Source of the DNA: Marinomonas alcarazii
Lineage (GTDB): Bacteria > Pseudomonadota > Gammaproteobacteria > Pseudomonadales > Marinomonadaceae
Length of the DNA: 64,000 bases
NCBI RefSeq assembly: GCF_003208215.1
Contig: NZ_QKLW01000004.1
Location: 186,001 to 250,000, forward strand
Direction: 5' to 3'
Positions 36,250 to 44,391 of the stretch are shown here, piece after piece (position 1 is the stretch's first letter; each line of letters begins with the position of its first letter). Below the pieces are notes generated by a model, which did not search any database, was not told where the DNA came from, and worked only from the letters and a program-made list of their open reading frames with translations. The position numbers and the translations under genes were made by a program.

Positions 36250-38112
36250 ATGGCAGGACTGGATAACGGAGTAACCAATTTGTCTTTGCCTATTGCTCAA
36301 ATAGAAAGTGCACTGCATGAATATGCCTACTCACCCGCAGATGGCATAGCGCAGCTTCAACAATCATTACTTTCAATTAAAAATCTTTTTAAATCATCTT
36401 TTCCTTCCCCTTTGTGCAATCAGCGTTTATTAGACATTTTGTCGGCTGTTGATATGCTCTTGGCGCAGGGTGCGCCTTATGACAGGGAATATCATCTTGC
36501 TTTTTTGTCCGCTACCGATGCGATTATTCAAGTAATTATTGCTAGTCAGATTGATGCAGAACGAGTAAATCAACTGGAAGCTCTGTTGTCGGCTGAAAGG
36601 TCTTGTTGGCAAGTGGTTTTATCTTTTTCTGAGCAATCATACGATGAGCCATCCTACAAAAACTTTGAAGCAAGCCTGGATGGAAATACGAATTCGTTGA
36701 TAAGTATTGATACCTATCTTAAAGGGCTTTCTCGTGTGGGAAAGGTGTCATTTCAGTTAGATTCGTTTAAAAACTCTGTGGTGATGGGGCGATTTTCTCT
36801 GGTGAGTGTGCAATCACTGAGTTGGCTTCAGGATCAATTTCCTGACTTGCACTGGAAAGTACTCCCCAAAAACAGCAAAGAAACATTGCGAGAGCTCTGT
36901 GAGTTGAGTTTTTTACCCTTATTTCAAAATACGGCGATGCCACGCGATTTGCGTTATCGCTTGTTAGATAGGTTTGATGTGCATGTTAAGGCTGGGTTCT
37001 ATAAAGGGTTTAGTGACTGTTTTCGTACTGATGTACCTTTACTGAATTCAGCAAACCGTCTTGTGCCTATGGCTGAGCATGTTGTGCCGATTCAGGTGGA
37101 GGAAGGTCGTGATTACCTACCTGTTCGTCATGGAGGCTCTGTTTACCTTGCTACTCTTGAAAGTGGCCAGCTATCTTATTTGTCCTGCCTAGGGCGCGAT
37201 TATCTAGCCTATACTTTGTATGAGATAGAGTCGAGTTTCGGGACTGTTGTATTTGATCGAGCGGAATGCTTAGGCAAGTTTCTTGTGACTGAAGAAAGCA
37301 TGCACAAGATGGGTGAGCGCTGGATGTTTTCGATGGAAAATCGACTAGAAGCAGAAGTGGTATTCGACATGCCCTTATTTTCCAAAGTCGATGCTTTTTG
37401 TCTGTTGCCCTCTAGTATTCGCGAGGTTTTAGTTGTGCAACAGGGAGGGCGCTATTTTGCGATTCCTTATCTTTTTATCCGTGAGATTGAAGCGGTAGCG
37501 TCTCAAATGCCATCACCCCGCTTATGGGTTAAGAATGTTTGGTTGAGTTCGCTTAATGAGCCGCTATTAGAGCCTTGGTTGTTGAATGCTGAGGGCTTAC
37601 CAGTAATTTCTAGCTGGCAATCGTCTAAGAGAGAAGCTTTACCAACTAAGAACGGTTATTATTCTGGAAGCGTTTGTGGCAGGATGTGTTGGGTAGAGGC
37701 GAGTTTAGTGATGGCCTTGCTGCCTTACCAACCATCTAAAACGGTTACAAGTAAGGTGGGAAGCCGTTTAGAGTTTGGTGCTTTCGTTGTGCACGACGGC
37801 CGCTGTTATGACCGTGTGATATCTGAATTACCCTTTGATCTTGGCGGGGCGTTTTCTTCAGATGATCCCGCATTTACCGTTGTCTTAGAATGGATGGGGG
37901 CGTCAGTAGTTTTGTCTCTGTCTGGATGTGATTGGAGTTCAGCTGTGCCTGAGGCCGACTATATTCAGGATTTTGTTGCACTAGATAATGCATTTAATAG
38001 TCAGCGTGAGAATACGAGTTTTTCTTATGCTGATCACGGTGACATTCTTATTACTAAGAAGAATTTCGTATCCTTTGTTGCTGGCGTTTGGCCATCTTTA
38101 TTATTAGCTTGA
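36250..38112 (+). CDS. Unrecognised cytoplasmic protein with CheA/CheW-like traits
   Basis: I do not recognise this 620-residue protein. It has no signal peptide and no membrane helix. Residues 1-125 are helical and end in LLDILSAVDMLLAQG, reminiscent of the last helices of a CheA Hpt domain, but no phosphorylatable histidine motif is present. Residues 366-412 (AEVVFDMPLFSKVD then REVLVVQQGGRYFAIPYLFI) resemble the junction between the CheA ATPase and its CheW-like domain. A second similar stretch is at 508-560. No ATP-binding N, G1 or G2 boxes are seen. It may therefore be a non-catalytic scaffold for chemosensory-type partners. AAGGTGA precedes the ATG; the next gene follows at 15 bases. 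Confidence 0.5.
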   Translation: MAGLDNGVTNLSLPIAQIESALHEYAYSPADGIAQLQQSLLSIKNLFKSSFPSPLCNQRLLDILSAVDMLLAQGAPYDREYHLAFLSATDAIIQVIIASQIDAERVNQLEALLSAERSCWQVVLSFSEQSYDEPSYKNFEASLDGNTNSLISIDTYLKGLSRVGKVSFQLDSFKNSVVMGRFSLVSVQSLSWLQDQFPDLHWKVLPKNSKETLRELCELSFLPLFQNTAMPRDLRYRLLDRFDVHVKAGFYKGFSDCFRTDVPLLNSANRLVPMAEHVVPIQVEEGRDYLPVRHGGSVYLATLESGQLSYLSCLGRDYLAYTLYEIESSFGTVVFDRAECLGKFLVTEESMHKMGERWMFSMENRLEAEVVFDMPLFSKVDAFCLLPSSIREVLVVQQGGRYFAIPYLFIREIEAVASQMPSPRLWVKNVWLSSLNEPLLEPWLLNAEGLPVISSWQSSKREALPTKNGYYSGSVCGRMCWVEASLVMALLPYQPSKTVTSKVGSRLEFGAFVVHDGRCYDRVISELPFDLGGAFSSDDPAFTVVLEWMGASVVLSLSGCDWSSAVPEADYIQDFVALDNAFNSQRENTSFSYADHGDILITKKNFVSFVAGVWPSLLLA

Positions 38113-38127
38113 AAGTGATTATTGCCT

Positions 38128-40020
38128 ATGAATACACCACATTCACCATTTGGCGCTCCAAGAAAAGAGCTCATTAATAGACTTCAAAAAGGCGTTGCGG
38201 CTTTATTGTTTATGCTCTTGCTCGTATTTAGTGGGGTGTATGTTGCCATTAGCATGAGTTTAGAGCAGCAGCGGCAAGAGCAGGCAAAGTTGAATGAGCT
38301 GTTAGTGCTGACGCAGAGTGCAAAGGAACACTGGTTACAGTGGCTGTTGCTTGGTAAGGGGGATGATGGTGATATCGCTCGTTCAGCCATGGAGACGGAT
38401 GACTTTTCGCAAACGCTACAAAGAGAGTATGGCTTGATTGAAAGTCGGTTGCCAAATTTTCCGCTTCTAGCGGATGAGAATGTATCTGACTCTTTAATAA
38501 TGCTGGATGCCATGATTCAGAAAGAACCAGAGCAGAGGTTGTTGACAGAGTCAGAGCGAATGGCGGCTTATGCTTCGTTTGATCAGTTAAAAGCTATTAA
38601 TGAGAAATTGCAGCAGACTAGAGTCAGTCTTGATTATAAACATCAACTGTTTGCTGATCGTTTAATGATGGGATGCATTGCTGCTTTTATCCTATTGATG
38701 GCCATTTTGCTTATTTTGAGTGTGCGATTTGCCACGCAGTTGCGCACTGGCTTTTCTAGTTTGCAGGCCGTGTTGGATCACTATAAGCATAGTCATGCGC
38801 ATGTGTTACCACCTCGAAATGTGGTGGATGAGCTAACAGACATTGGCCACATTATTGATAATGAATTGGCATCCCGTGATTTTGATATTCGCCAATCTCA
38901 GGAGTCGCTTGAGTTGGTCGAGAAGGCTTTAGGAAAAGTCGATGAGGCCTTTTTTATCACGAATCATGAAGGCGATGTGAGTTGGTTAAGTGCTGGTGCT
39001 GGGCACCTTTGGTATAGAAATACCGCCTTGTTTGAGTCTTTGTTTGGCATTGATCCGGGGCTTGATGATCCTATCGGAGAGCGTATAGCGGATTCGATAC
39101 TCCTTTGCGAGGACAGTGTAGTTTTAAATTTATCAGATGGCATGTACGAGCTAAAAGTAGAGCGCCTTGCTCCTGATAGTGAGGAAGAAGCGTCTCGTTT
39201 ACAGTGTTTCATTTCTATAAAAGCCAAATCAGAGATGGCTGAACTTGAAGTGCTACATCATAGCTTGAAGCTAATGTCTCATGATGTTTGGGATGCGCCT
39301 ATACGCCCATTAAGAGCTTCTTCTCCTTACGCTTCCTTTGCTAAATCTTTAGAGCTTACTCGTCAAAATGTCATTTCGGTGTTTGATGTCCTTAACTCTC
39401 TCTCATTACAAACAAAACCGGTAGAAAAAGTTACTAAACTACAACAAATAGCATCCCTAATTGACGAGAAAACCAATCACAATAAAGCATCTGGTAATGA
39501 TGTTGCGTTAGTCGATGATTCGCTTGGTGACGTGTTTCAAGGTGAACTAAACGATGTTGTTTGGTTGTCTGAGCAAATAAGAGATTCATTGATATTAGGC
39601 TACGAATTGGTTTTGCAGCGCTTAGCACTGGTTGAAAAGGATTTGTCTTCAGATGTGTTTTTATTAGGTGATGTAGAGCGATGGCTTAATGAAGTGAGAG
39701 CTGGTGTATTAACCAGTCTGGCGGCGACCGAGGGTGAGAGTGAAGGAGTGCGTCACCGTTTCGCTGTTGATTTGCAGCATGACATTAGTAATGTCCAGAA
39801 ACAGATACAAGAGATGAAATCAATGACGTCATCTACCTTGTCTTTGCTAGAGTCCGATAGAAGTGTCGGGGTCGCTAGGCTTGATAAGGCCAGAGTGTCT
39901 GTTAATGAAGTGTTGGAACGGCTCCATAGTATGATAGAGAGAGCCTCCATAAGTATTTCGTCGGTTGCAGATGACGATAATTCTGCTGAAGAATCTAATA
40001 GTGAGTGGGAGGCTAAATAA
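38128..40020 (+). CDS. Receptor-like two-TM protein with PAS-like domain, no standard output
   Basis: The 630-residue protein has a membrane helix at about residues 20-43, a helical periplasmic domain of about 125 residues, a second helix at about 172-198, and a HAMP-like stretch with a short linker. A PAS-like region follows at about 260-370 (KVDEAFFITNHEGDVSWLSA). The C-terminal third is predicted coiled coil but has no chemoreceptor hairpin tip (no [11 protein letters not shown]), no kinase boxes and no GGDEF. So it is built like a sensor but the output is unclear. ATG 38128 is preferred, with AAGTGA 9 bases upstream, over TTG 38122. It is co-oriented and closely spaced with its neighbours. 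Confidence 0.55.
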   Translation: MNTPHSPFGAPRKELINRLQKGVAALLFMLLLVFSGVYVAISMSLEQQRQEQAKLNELLVLTQSAKEHWLQWLLLGKGDDGDIARSAMETDDFSQTLQREYGLIESRLPNFPLLADENVSDSLIMLDAMIQKEPEQRLLTESERMAAYASFDQLKAINEKLQQTRVSLDYKHQLFADRLMMGCIAAFILLMAILLILSVRFATQLRTGFSSLQAVLDHYKHSHAHVLPPRNVVDELTDIGHIIDNELASRDFDIRQSQESLELVEKALGKVDEAFFITNHEGDVSWLSAGAGHLWYRNTALFESLFGIDPGLDDPIGERIADSILLCEDSVVLNLSDGMYELKVERLAPDSEEEASRLQCFISIKAKSEMAELEVLHHSLKLMSHDVWDAPIRPLRASSPYASFAKSLELTRQNVISVFDVLNSLSLQTKPVEKVTKLQQIASLIDEKTNHNKASGNDVALVDDSLGDVFQGELNDVVWLSEQIRDSLILGYELVLQRLALVEKDLSSDVFLLGDVERWLNEVRAGVLTSLAATEGESEGVRHRFAVDLQHDISNVQKQIQEMKSMTSSTLSLLESDRSVGVARLDKARVSVNEVLERLHSMIERASISISSVADDDNSAEESNSEWEAK

Positions 40021-40050
40021 AGCTTTTCACTCATCCTCTAGGAGTAGGCT

Positions 40051-40353
40051 GTGGTTGAAAGCTTTTTTAATAAAAAATCAGGGTGTTTAACAATCCGAAT
40101 AGAAGGACGCTTTGATTACAGCTGTCATAAAACGTTTAAAGAAGCTTTTATGAATACTGTGGGTGTGACTTCTTGTGATGTGGATTTATCTCGAGTGACT
40201 TATCTTGATAGTTCGGCTTTGGGTATGTTGTTGTTGCTAAGGGACTATACTGGAGGCGATAAAGCGAATATCCGATTGATACACGCAAATGATGCGGCTA
40301 TTGACATTCTTAAAATTGCTAACTTTCATCGGCTGTTTGTTATTACTGAGTAG
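40051..40353 (+). CDS. STAS-domain anti-sigma-factor antagonist
   Basis: This 100-residue single-domain protein has the STAS fold of SpoIIAA-type antagonists. The phosphorylatable serine lies in YLDSSALGMLLLLRD (S54/S55), with the preceding CDVDLSRVT strand. In partner switching the unphosphorylated form binds an anti-sigma factor or other client, and a kinase/PP2C pair sets its state. The next gene encodes both activities. A similar STAS and REC-PP2C pair at fliJ-fliK is known in pseudomonads; HsbA is a relative acting with FlgM elsewhere. GTG start with AGGAG 6 bases upstream. Confidence 0.88.
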   Translation: MVESFFNKKSGCLTIRIEGRFDYSCHKTFKEAFMNTVGVTSCDVDLSRVTYLDSSALGMLLLLRDYTGGDKANIRLIHANDAAIDILKIANFHRLFVITE

Positions 40354-40359
40354 TTTTAT

Positions 40360-42069
40360 ATGGAACAAGTTTTAACCATATTGATTGCGGACGATAATCC
40401 GTCTGATCGCATTTTATTGAAGGCTATTTTAAGCCAACTCGGGCACAAGGTTGTCGTTGCGATTGATGGTCAAGATGCTATTGATAAATTTGACCCTAAA
40501 GCTATTCAACTTGTCTGTTTAGATATAAAAATGCCATTAAAAAATGGTTGGGAAACCGCTTCTGAAATCCAACAGATTGCTGGAGATGTGTTTGTTCCTA
40601 TTGTTTTTCTTTCTGGGATTTCTGATCCTATTGCTTTATCTAAATGCCTACGTATAGGCGGCATTGATTTCATCTCTAAACCTTATAGTCCTGCTCTTAT
40701 TACGGCGAAATTAAATGCCATAGTGAAGCTGCTTGTTATGCAGAAAACGTTGGAAGAGCAGCGTGATGCAATGAGCTTATACAATGAACAACTGCTGCAC
40801 GATCAAGAAGTCGCAAAAGTTGTATATGAAAATATAACGCATTCCAATTGTTTGGAAGATCCCGCCCTCTCTACTATTCATTATGGAACCCATACCTTTA
40901 ATGGGGACGTTATTTTGGCCGCCTATAAGCCAAATGGTGGGATGCATTTATTATTGGGGGATTTTACAGGGCATGGTCTTTCAGCCGCTATCGGCGCCCT
41001 TCCATTGGCCGATATCTTTTTTGATTGGACCAAAAAAGGCTTTTTGATGCGTCAAATCATTCCTGAGATTAATGCTCGTCTAAAGGGTATTTTGCCAGCC
41101 AATATGTTCTGCAGTGCAGTGTTTATCGATGTTAAAGTGAACAACAATAGTATTGAAGTGTGGAATGGGGGCTTACCAGATTTATTGTTCTTTTCAGAGT
41201 CATCAGAACAACCTATGCGTTTCGCGTCTAAAAATTTACCATTGGGTGTGCTTTCGCCCGAGGCTTTTGAGTGTCAAATTGACCCTATGAACTTTGCGCC
41301 TGGTGATAGGTTGATGGCCTTTTCAGACGGTGTTTATGAAGCTTTGGGGTTATCTGGTGAGATGTTTTGTCATTCAGTACTCAACCCTCTATATCGAGGG
41401 GAAATTGAAGCAGATAAGGCGACAGATTGGTTGGTTGAGCAGCTGAAAAACGAAGGGGTTTTAGAAAATCCTCATGATGATATTTCGTGTTTGAATATTC
41501 GTTTAGATACAAACATTGGAATTGATTCTTTGGAACGAGATGTGCCAAAAAGGCACCATGAAGCGCCAGCCAATTTCTCCTTTGAATATGTTTTATACGC
41601 TGACTCGCTTCGCAATACAGATCCACTCCCATACGTTTTGCAAATACTGACGACAGTGCCGGGGTTAAGTAGCTTTTCTAGTCAGATTTTTATGATTCTG
41701 TCTGAATTATATTCGAACGCACTGGAACACGGTGTGTTGCAGCTGGATTCAGCGAAGAAAAACTCTAGCGAAGGTTTTTCTCAGTATTACGATGAGCGGG
41801 AACGACGTTTAAGTAACTTGGTTGATGGCTACGTAAAGATTTCCATCAAAGTCACTTCTGATAATAATCAGCGTGTGCTTGTTTTGTATGTTGAAGACAG
41901 TGGATCCGGGTTTGATTATCAGAAGGTGAATTACGATATATCGAACACAGAGTTGCTTTATAACCGAGGCTTAGCATTGCTGGATCAGCTGTGTTCCAAA
42001 TTAGAATTTTCTAAGGGTGGTAGTGCAGTGACAGCGCATTATCATTGGCAAGTTGGTTTAACTAACTAG
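40360..42069 (+). CDS. REC-PP2C-HATPase partner-switching regulator
   Basis: The 569-residue protein has three domains. A receiver domain (1-122) has the acidic pair DD at 11-12, D55 (VCLDIKMPLKNGW) and a lysine in DFISKPYSP. After a coiled-coil linker, a SpoIIE-type PP2C phosphatase (about 175-390) has GDFTGHGLSAAIGALP and FSDGVYEALG with metal-binding aspartates. A C-terminal HATPase_c (about 425-565) has the N-box ELYSNALEHGV and G1 VEDSGSGFDY. This combines phosphatase and serine kinase activity for a STAS protein, under phosphorelay control, as in HsbR of Pseudomonas. It starts 7 bases after the STAS gene. Its own client sigma or anti-sigma factor is not in the window. Confidence 0.88.
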   Translation: MEQVLTILIADDNPSDRILLKAILSQLGHKVVVAIDGQDAIDKFDPKAIQLVCLDIKMPLKNGWETASEIQQIAGDVFVPIVFLSGISDPIALSKCLRIGGIDFISKPYSPALITAKLNAIVKLLVMQKTLEEQRDAMSLYNEQLLHDQEVAKVVYENITHSNCLEDPALSTIHYGTHTFNGDVILAAYKPNGGMHLLLGDFTGHGLSAAIGALPLADIFFDWTKKGFLMRQIIPEINARLKGILPANMFCSAVFIDVKVNNNSIEVWNGGLPDLLFFSESSEQPMRFASKNLPLGVLSPEAFECQIDPMNFAPGDRLMAFSDGVYEALGLSGEMFCHSVLNPLYRGEIEADKATDWLVEQLKNEGVLENPHDDISCLNIRLDTNIGIDSLERDVPKRHHEAPANFSFEYVLYADSLRNTDPLPYVLQILTTVPGLSSFSSQIFMILSELYSNALEHGVLQLDSAKKNSSEGFSQYYDERERRLSNLVDGYVKISIKVTSDNNQRVLVLYVEDSGSGFDYQKVNYDISNTELLYNRGLALLDQLCSKLEFSKGGSAVTAHYHWQVGLTN

Positions 42070-42070
42070 G

Positions 42071-42087
42071 TTGGCCTTTCTATTGCA
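42071..42087 (+). promoter_or_regulatory. Sigma-54 promoter of fliK
   Basis: TTGGC at 42071-42075 and TTGCA at 42083-42087 place GG and GC exactly 10 bases apart, as required at -24 and -12. The start would be near 42098, followed by TCGGAGGA and the fliK ATG at 42115. It starts right after the partner-switch gene's stop, making fliK onward a separate, probably FleR-dependent, transcription unit. Confidence 0.7.
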
Positions 42088-42114
42088 TAGTCCTCTATAC
42101 TATCGGAGGAAATT

Positions 42115-43770
42115 ATGCGCACAGACTCAAATTCGGTATTGTCTTTATCTTCAAATATACCACCTAAAAAGCCTATTTCGACTAAGGCGCCTTCTAAGAG
42201 CGGCGATGCTTTTGCGAACGACTTTAATAGAGCAAAAAGTACTCTTGCTTCTGATAAGGCTTCCTCGCGTGGTGATTCTTCTGCATCTACACAGTCGCCA
42301 GCAGCTGAAACAAAGGCTTCTAGTGCTGACAAAGTAGCGACAACGAAAGAGCCAAAGAATGATTCAACACCAATAGGTGACCGTTCTTCTGATGGGAAGA
42401 GTGGCCTTACTGATCAAACTGTCTCCTCCAAAAATAACGACATCAAAGCCGATGGCAGCGGCAAAAAGTTGCAGGGTGAAGGTGAAGTCGCTCCTGCTCA
42501 AGGGGCTTCTGGTGCTGTTTCCGCTGATGCAGAAGTGCCTGTTTCAACATTACCGGCTACTAACAGTTTAAATTCAGAGTCTGAACTGGTTAGTCCTGTG
42601 AATTCGGATGCTGAGTTGGTTGCTGCAGAAGCTGAGTCCGTAAAAAATTCTGATAGTGGTGAGGTGGTCGCGACTGGCGTGTTGTCTCAAAAGACACCAG
42701 ACATGAAAAATGAGTCGATTGCTAAGACCGCAAATGCATCTAGTACTGCTACTGTCAGCGGTGAAAACCTTGCTGGAGTAGCGGGGCTAAAGTCCGTTGT
42801 GGCTGGTGGCGATGGTTTGACTTCTAAATCTGGTTTGGTTGAATCTTCCGGAGAGGGCGTTGAGACAGACTTGGAGGGTGAAGAAAGCTCTTTGTCTTGG
42901 GTTTTATCTCAAATGGCGAATCCTGTTACTAAAGCCGCTTCAGGTTCTGCGACTGGAGAGTCTGGAGTGGATTCGTCTAAAGTTCTTAGTGGCGCTGCAG
43001 CTGTCGCTGGAACGGTTGGCAATAAAGAAGCTCGTTCAGGAGCGGTTCCTACTGCTTTGTTAGGGGCTGGAGCGGCTACTGCATTAGATGGCGATAGCGT
43101 TGAGCTTAGTGATGCTTTGCTAACGGATGATGGTGTACTGCTAAACGAGCCGATTGAATTGCGTAAAAAAGAACAGGAGGCCATGATAGGTCGAATGTCA
43201 GCGCAAATCGATGGCAATTTTGCTGATGATAATTCATCTGGAGGTTTAAATAGTTCGTTGCACAATAACAATGTAAACCGAGCGGCTGTTGTTGCAGCGA
43301 ATGCGTCTGCTATGGCGCCTCAAAATAATTTGACCATGAGTGTGCCACCTGGTCATCCTGGTTGGGCCAATGAGATGACTCAAAAAGTGGCTTGGATTGC
43401 TCGTGATGGAGGTCATACCGCGCACATCCGTTTGGACCCACCGGAGCTTGGAAGTTTAACGGTAAAAGTCTCTGTGGACAGTGATTCGAATACTCAGATT
43501 AGTTTTATTGCCGCAACGCCTCAAGCAAGAGATTTGCTAGAAGGCCAGATGGGTCGCTTGAGAGATATGCTTGCTCAGCAAGGAATGGATTTGAGTCGTG
43601 CTGATGTGGATGTTTCCCAGCAAGACACTTCTGGCGCGCAAGATAGGGCAGGTGAGCGAGGCAATGGCTCTTCGCAAGGGTTGCTGGCTAGCAATGATGA
43701 GCTTGAGGAAGAGTTGGATTCAAGCAATTTATCGTATGTTTCAGCGTCAGGTGTTGATTACTACGCTTAA
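42115..43770 (+). CDS. fliK: Flagellar hook-length control protein FliK
   Basis: FliK is the secreted ruler that stops hook growth and switches export to filament proteins. The 551-residue protein has a long low-complexity Ser/Ala/Gly/Lys-rich N-terminal region (about 1-400), typical of rulers, and the conserved C-terminal domain with HIRLDPPELGSLTVKVSVD and RDLLEGQMGRLRDMLAQQGM. The ruler region tolerates rapid change. It has a strong ribosome site (TCGGAGGA) and a sigma-54 promoter. Confidence 0.92.
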   Translation: MRTDSNSVLSLSSNIPPKKPISTKAPSKSGDAFANDFNRAKSTLASDKASSRGDSSASTQSPAAETKASSADKVATTKEPKNDSTPIGDRSSDGKSGLTDQTVSSKNNDIKADGSGKKLQGEGEVAPAQGASGAVSADAEVPVSTLPATNSLNSESELVSPVNSDAELVAAEAESVKNSDSGEVVATGVLSQKTPDMKNESIAKTANASSTATVSGENLAGVAGLKSVVAGGDGLTSKSGLVESSGEGVETDLEGEESSLSWVLSQMANPVTKAASGSATGESGVDSSKVLSGAAAVAGTVGNKEARSGAVPTALLGAGAATALDGDSVELSDALLTDDGVLLNEPIELRKKEQEAMIGRMSAQIDGNFADDNSSGGLNSSLHNNNVNRAAVVAANASAMAPQNNLTMSVPPGHPGWANEMTQKVAWIARDGGHTAHIRLDPPELGSLTVKVSVDSDSNTQISFIAATPQARDLLEGQMGRLRDMLAQQGMDLSRADVDVSQQDTSGAQDRAGERGNGSSQGLLASNDELEEELDSSNLSYVSASGVDYYA

Positions 43771-43886
43771 ACTTTCAAGAAATTGATGGTGCTATGTTTG
43801 ATTCTTTGTAGAATAGGGAATTGTTCATGCATAAGAGCGTGATAAACGTTCTGTAAAAGAATTTGATACACCTAAGGTTTATGAGT

Positions 43887-44387
43887 ATGGCTGAAGAAGA
43901 CGGTTTGGATATTGGTGAAGAAGCAGGGAAGTCTGGTGGTAAGAAAAAACTTATTATCATTATTGCTCTTCTTCTAGTGTTGGTTGGTGGTGGTGCAGCT
44001 GCGTATTTTTTCTTATTTAGTGGCTCTGATGAGTCTACAGAGTCTACTGAGGAAGCATTAGCAAATGAGCCTTCAACTTACTTAGCATTAGATCCCGCTT
44101 TCACGGTGGATTTCATGGTCGATGGCAGGCAGCGTTATGTGCAGCTTAATATGTCTGTGAAGTCTAAAAATGTCGAACAGATTAATGCCCTAACCCTACA
44201 CATGCCTTTGATTCGAAACAGTTTGGTGCTGCTTTTTTCAAGCCAATCGTTTGATGAGTTACAAACCGCTGAAGGGAAAATGGCATTAAAAAATGCAGCC
44301 CTTGATGCAATCAATGGCATTCTTGAGCAGGAAACTGGTCAAGGGGGAATTGATGCTGTGTTATTTACTAACTTTGTGATGCAATAA
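43887..44387 (+). CDS. fliL: Flagellar basal-body-associated protein FliL
   Basis: FliL is a single-pass inner membrane protein that supports the stator. The 166-residue protein has a short cytoplasmic N-terminus, one membrane helix (KKKLIIIIALLLVLVGGGAA) and a periplasmic domain with LNMSVKSKNVEQINAL, MPLIRNSLVLLFSSQSFDEL and the C-terminal VLFTNFVMQ. I chose ATG at 43887, 9 bases after TAAGG; the ATG at 43881 is only 3 bases from it. fliM follows after 4 bases. Confidence 0.92.
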   Translation: MAEEDGLDIGEEAGKSGGKKKLIIIIALLLVLVGGGAAAYFFLFSGSDESTESTEEALANEPSTYLALDPAFTVDFMVDGRQRYVQLNMSVKSKNVEQINALTLHMPLIRNSLVLLFSSQSFDELQTAEGKMALKNAALDAINGILEQETGQGGIDAVLFTNFVMQ

Positions 44388-44391
44388 AATT

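Noticed and set aside
42066..42332. Small open frames on both strands over the fliK start
   Set aside because: They are shadows of the Ser/Lys-rich fliK N-terminus, which is supported by its promoter and ribosome site.
43815..43832. Possible sigma-54 promoter of fliL (GG-N10-GC)
   Set aside because: The spacing fits but the surrounding bases (AGGGA and ATGCA) match the consensus weakly; fliL can be read from the fliK promoter.
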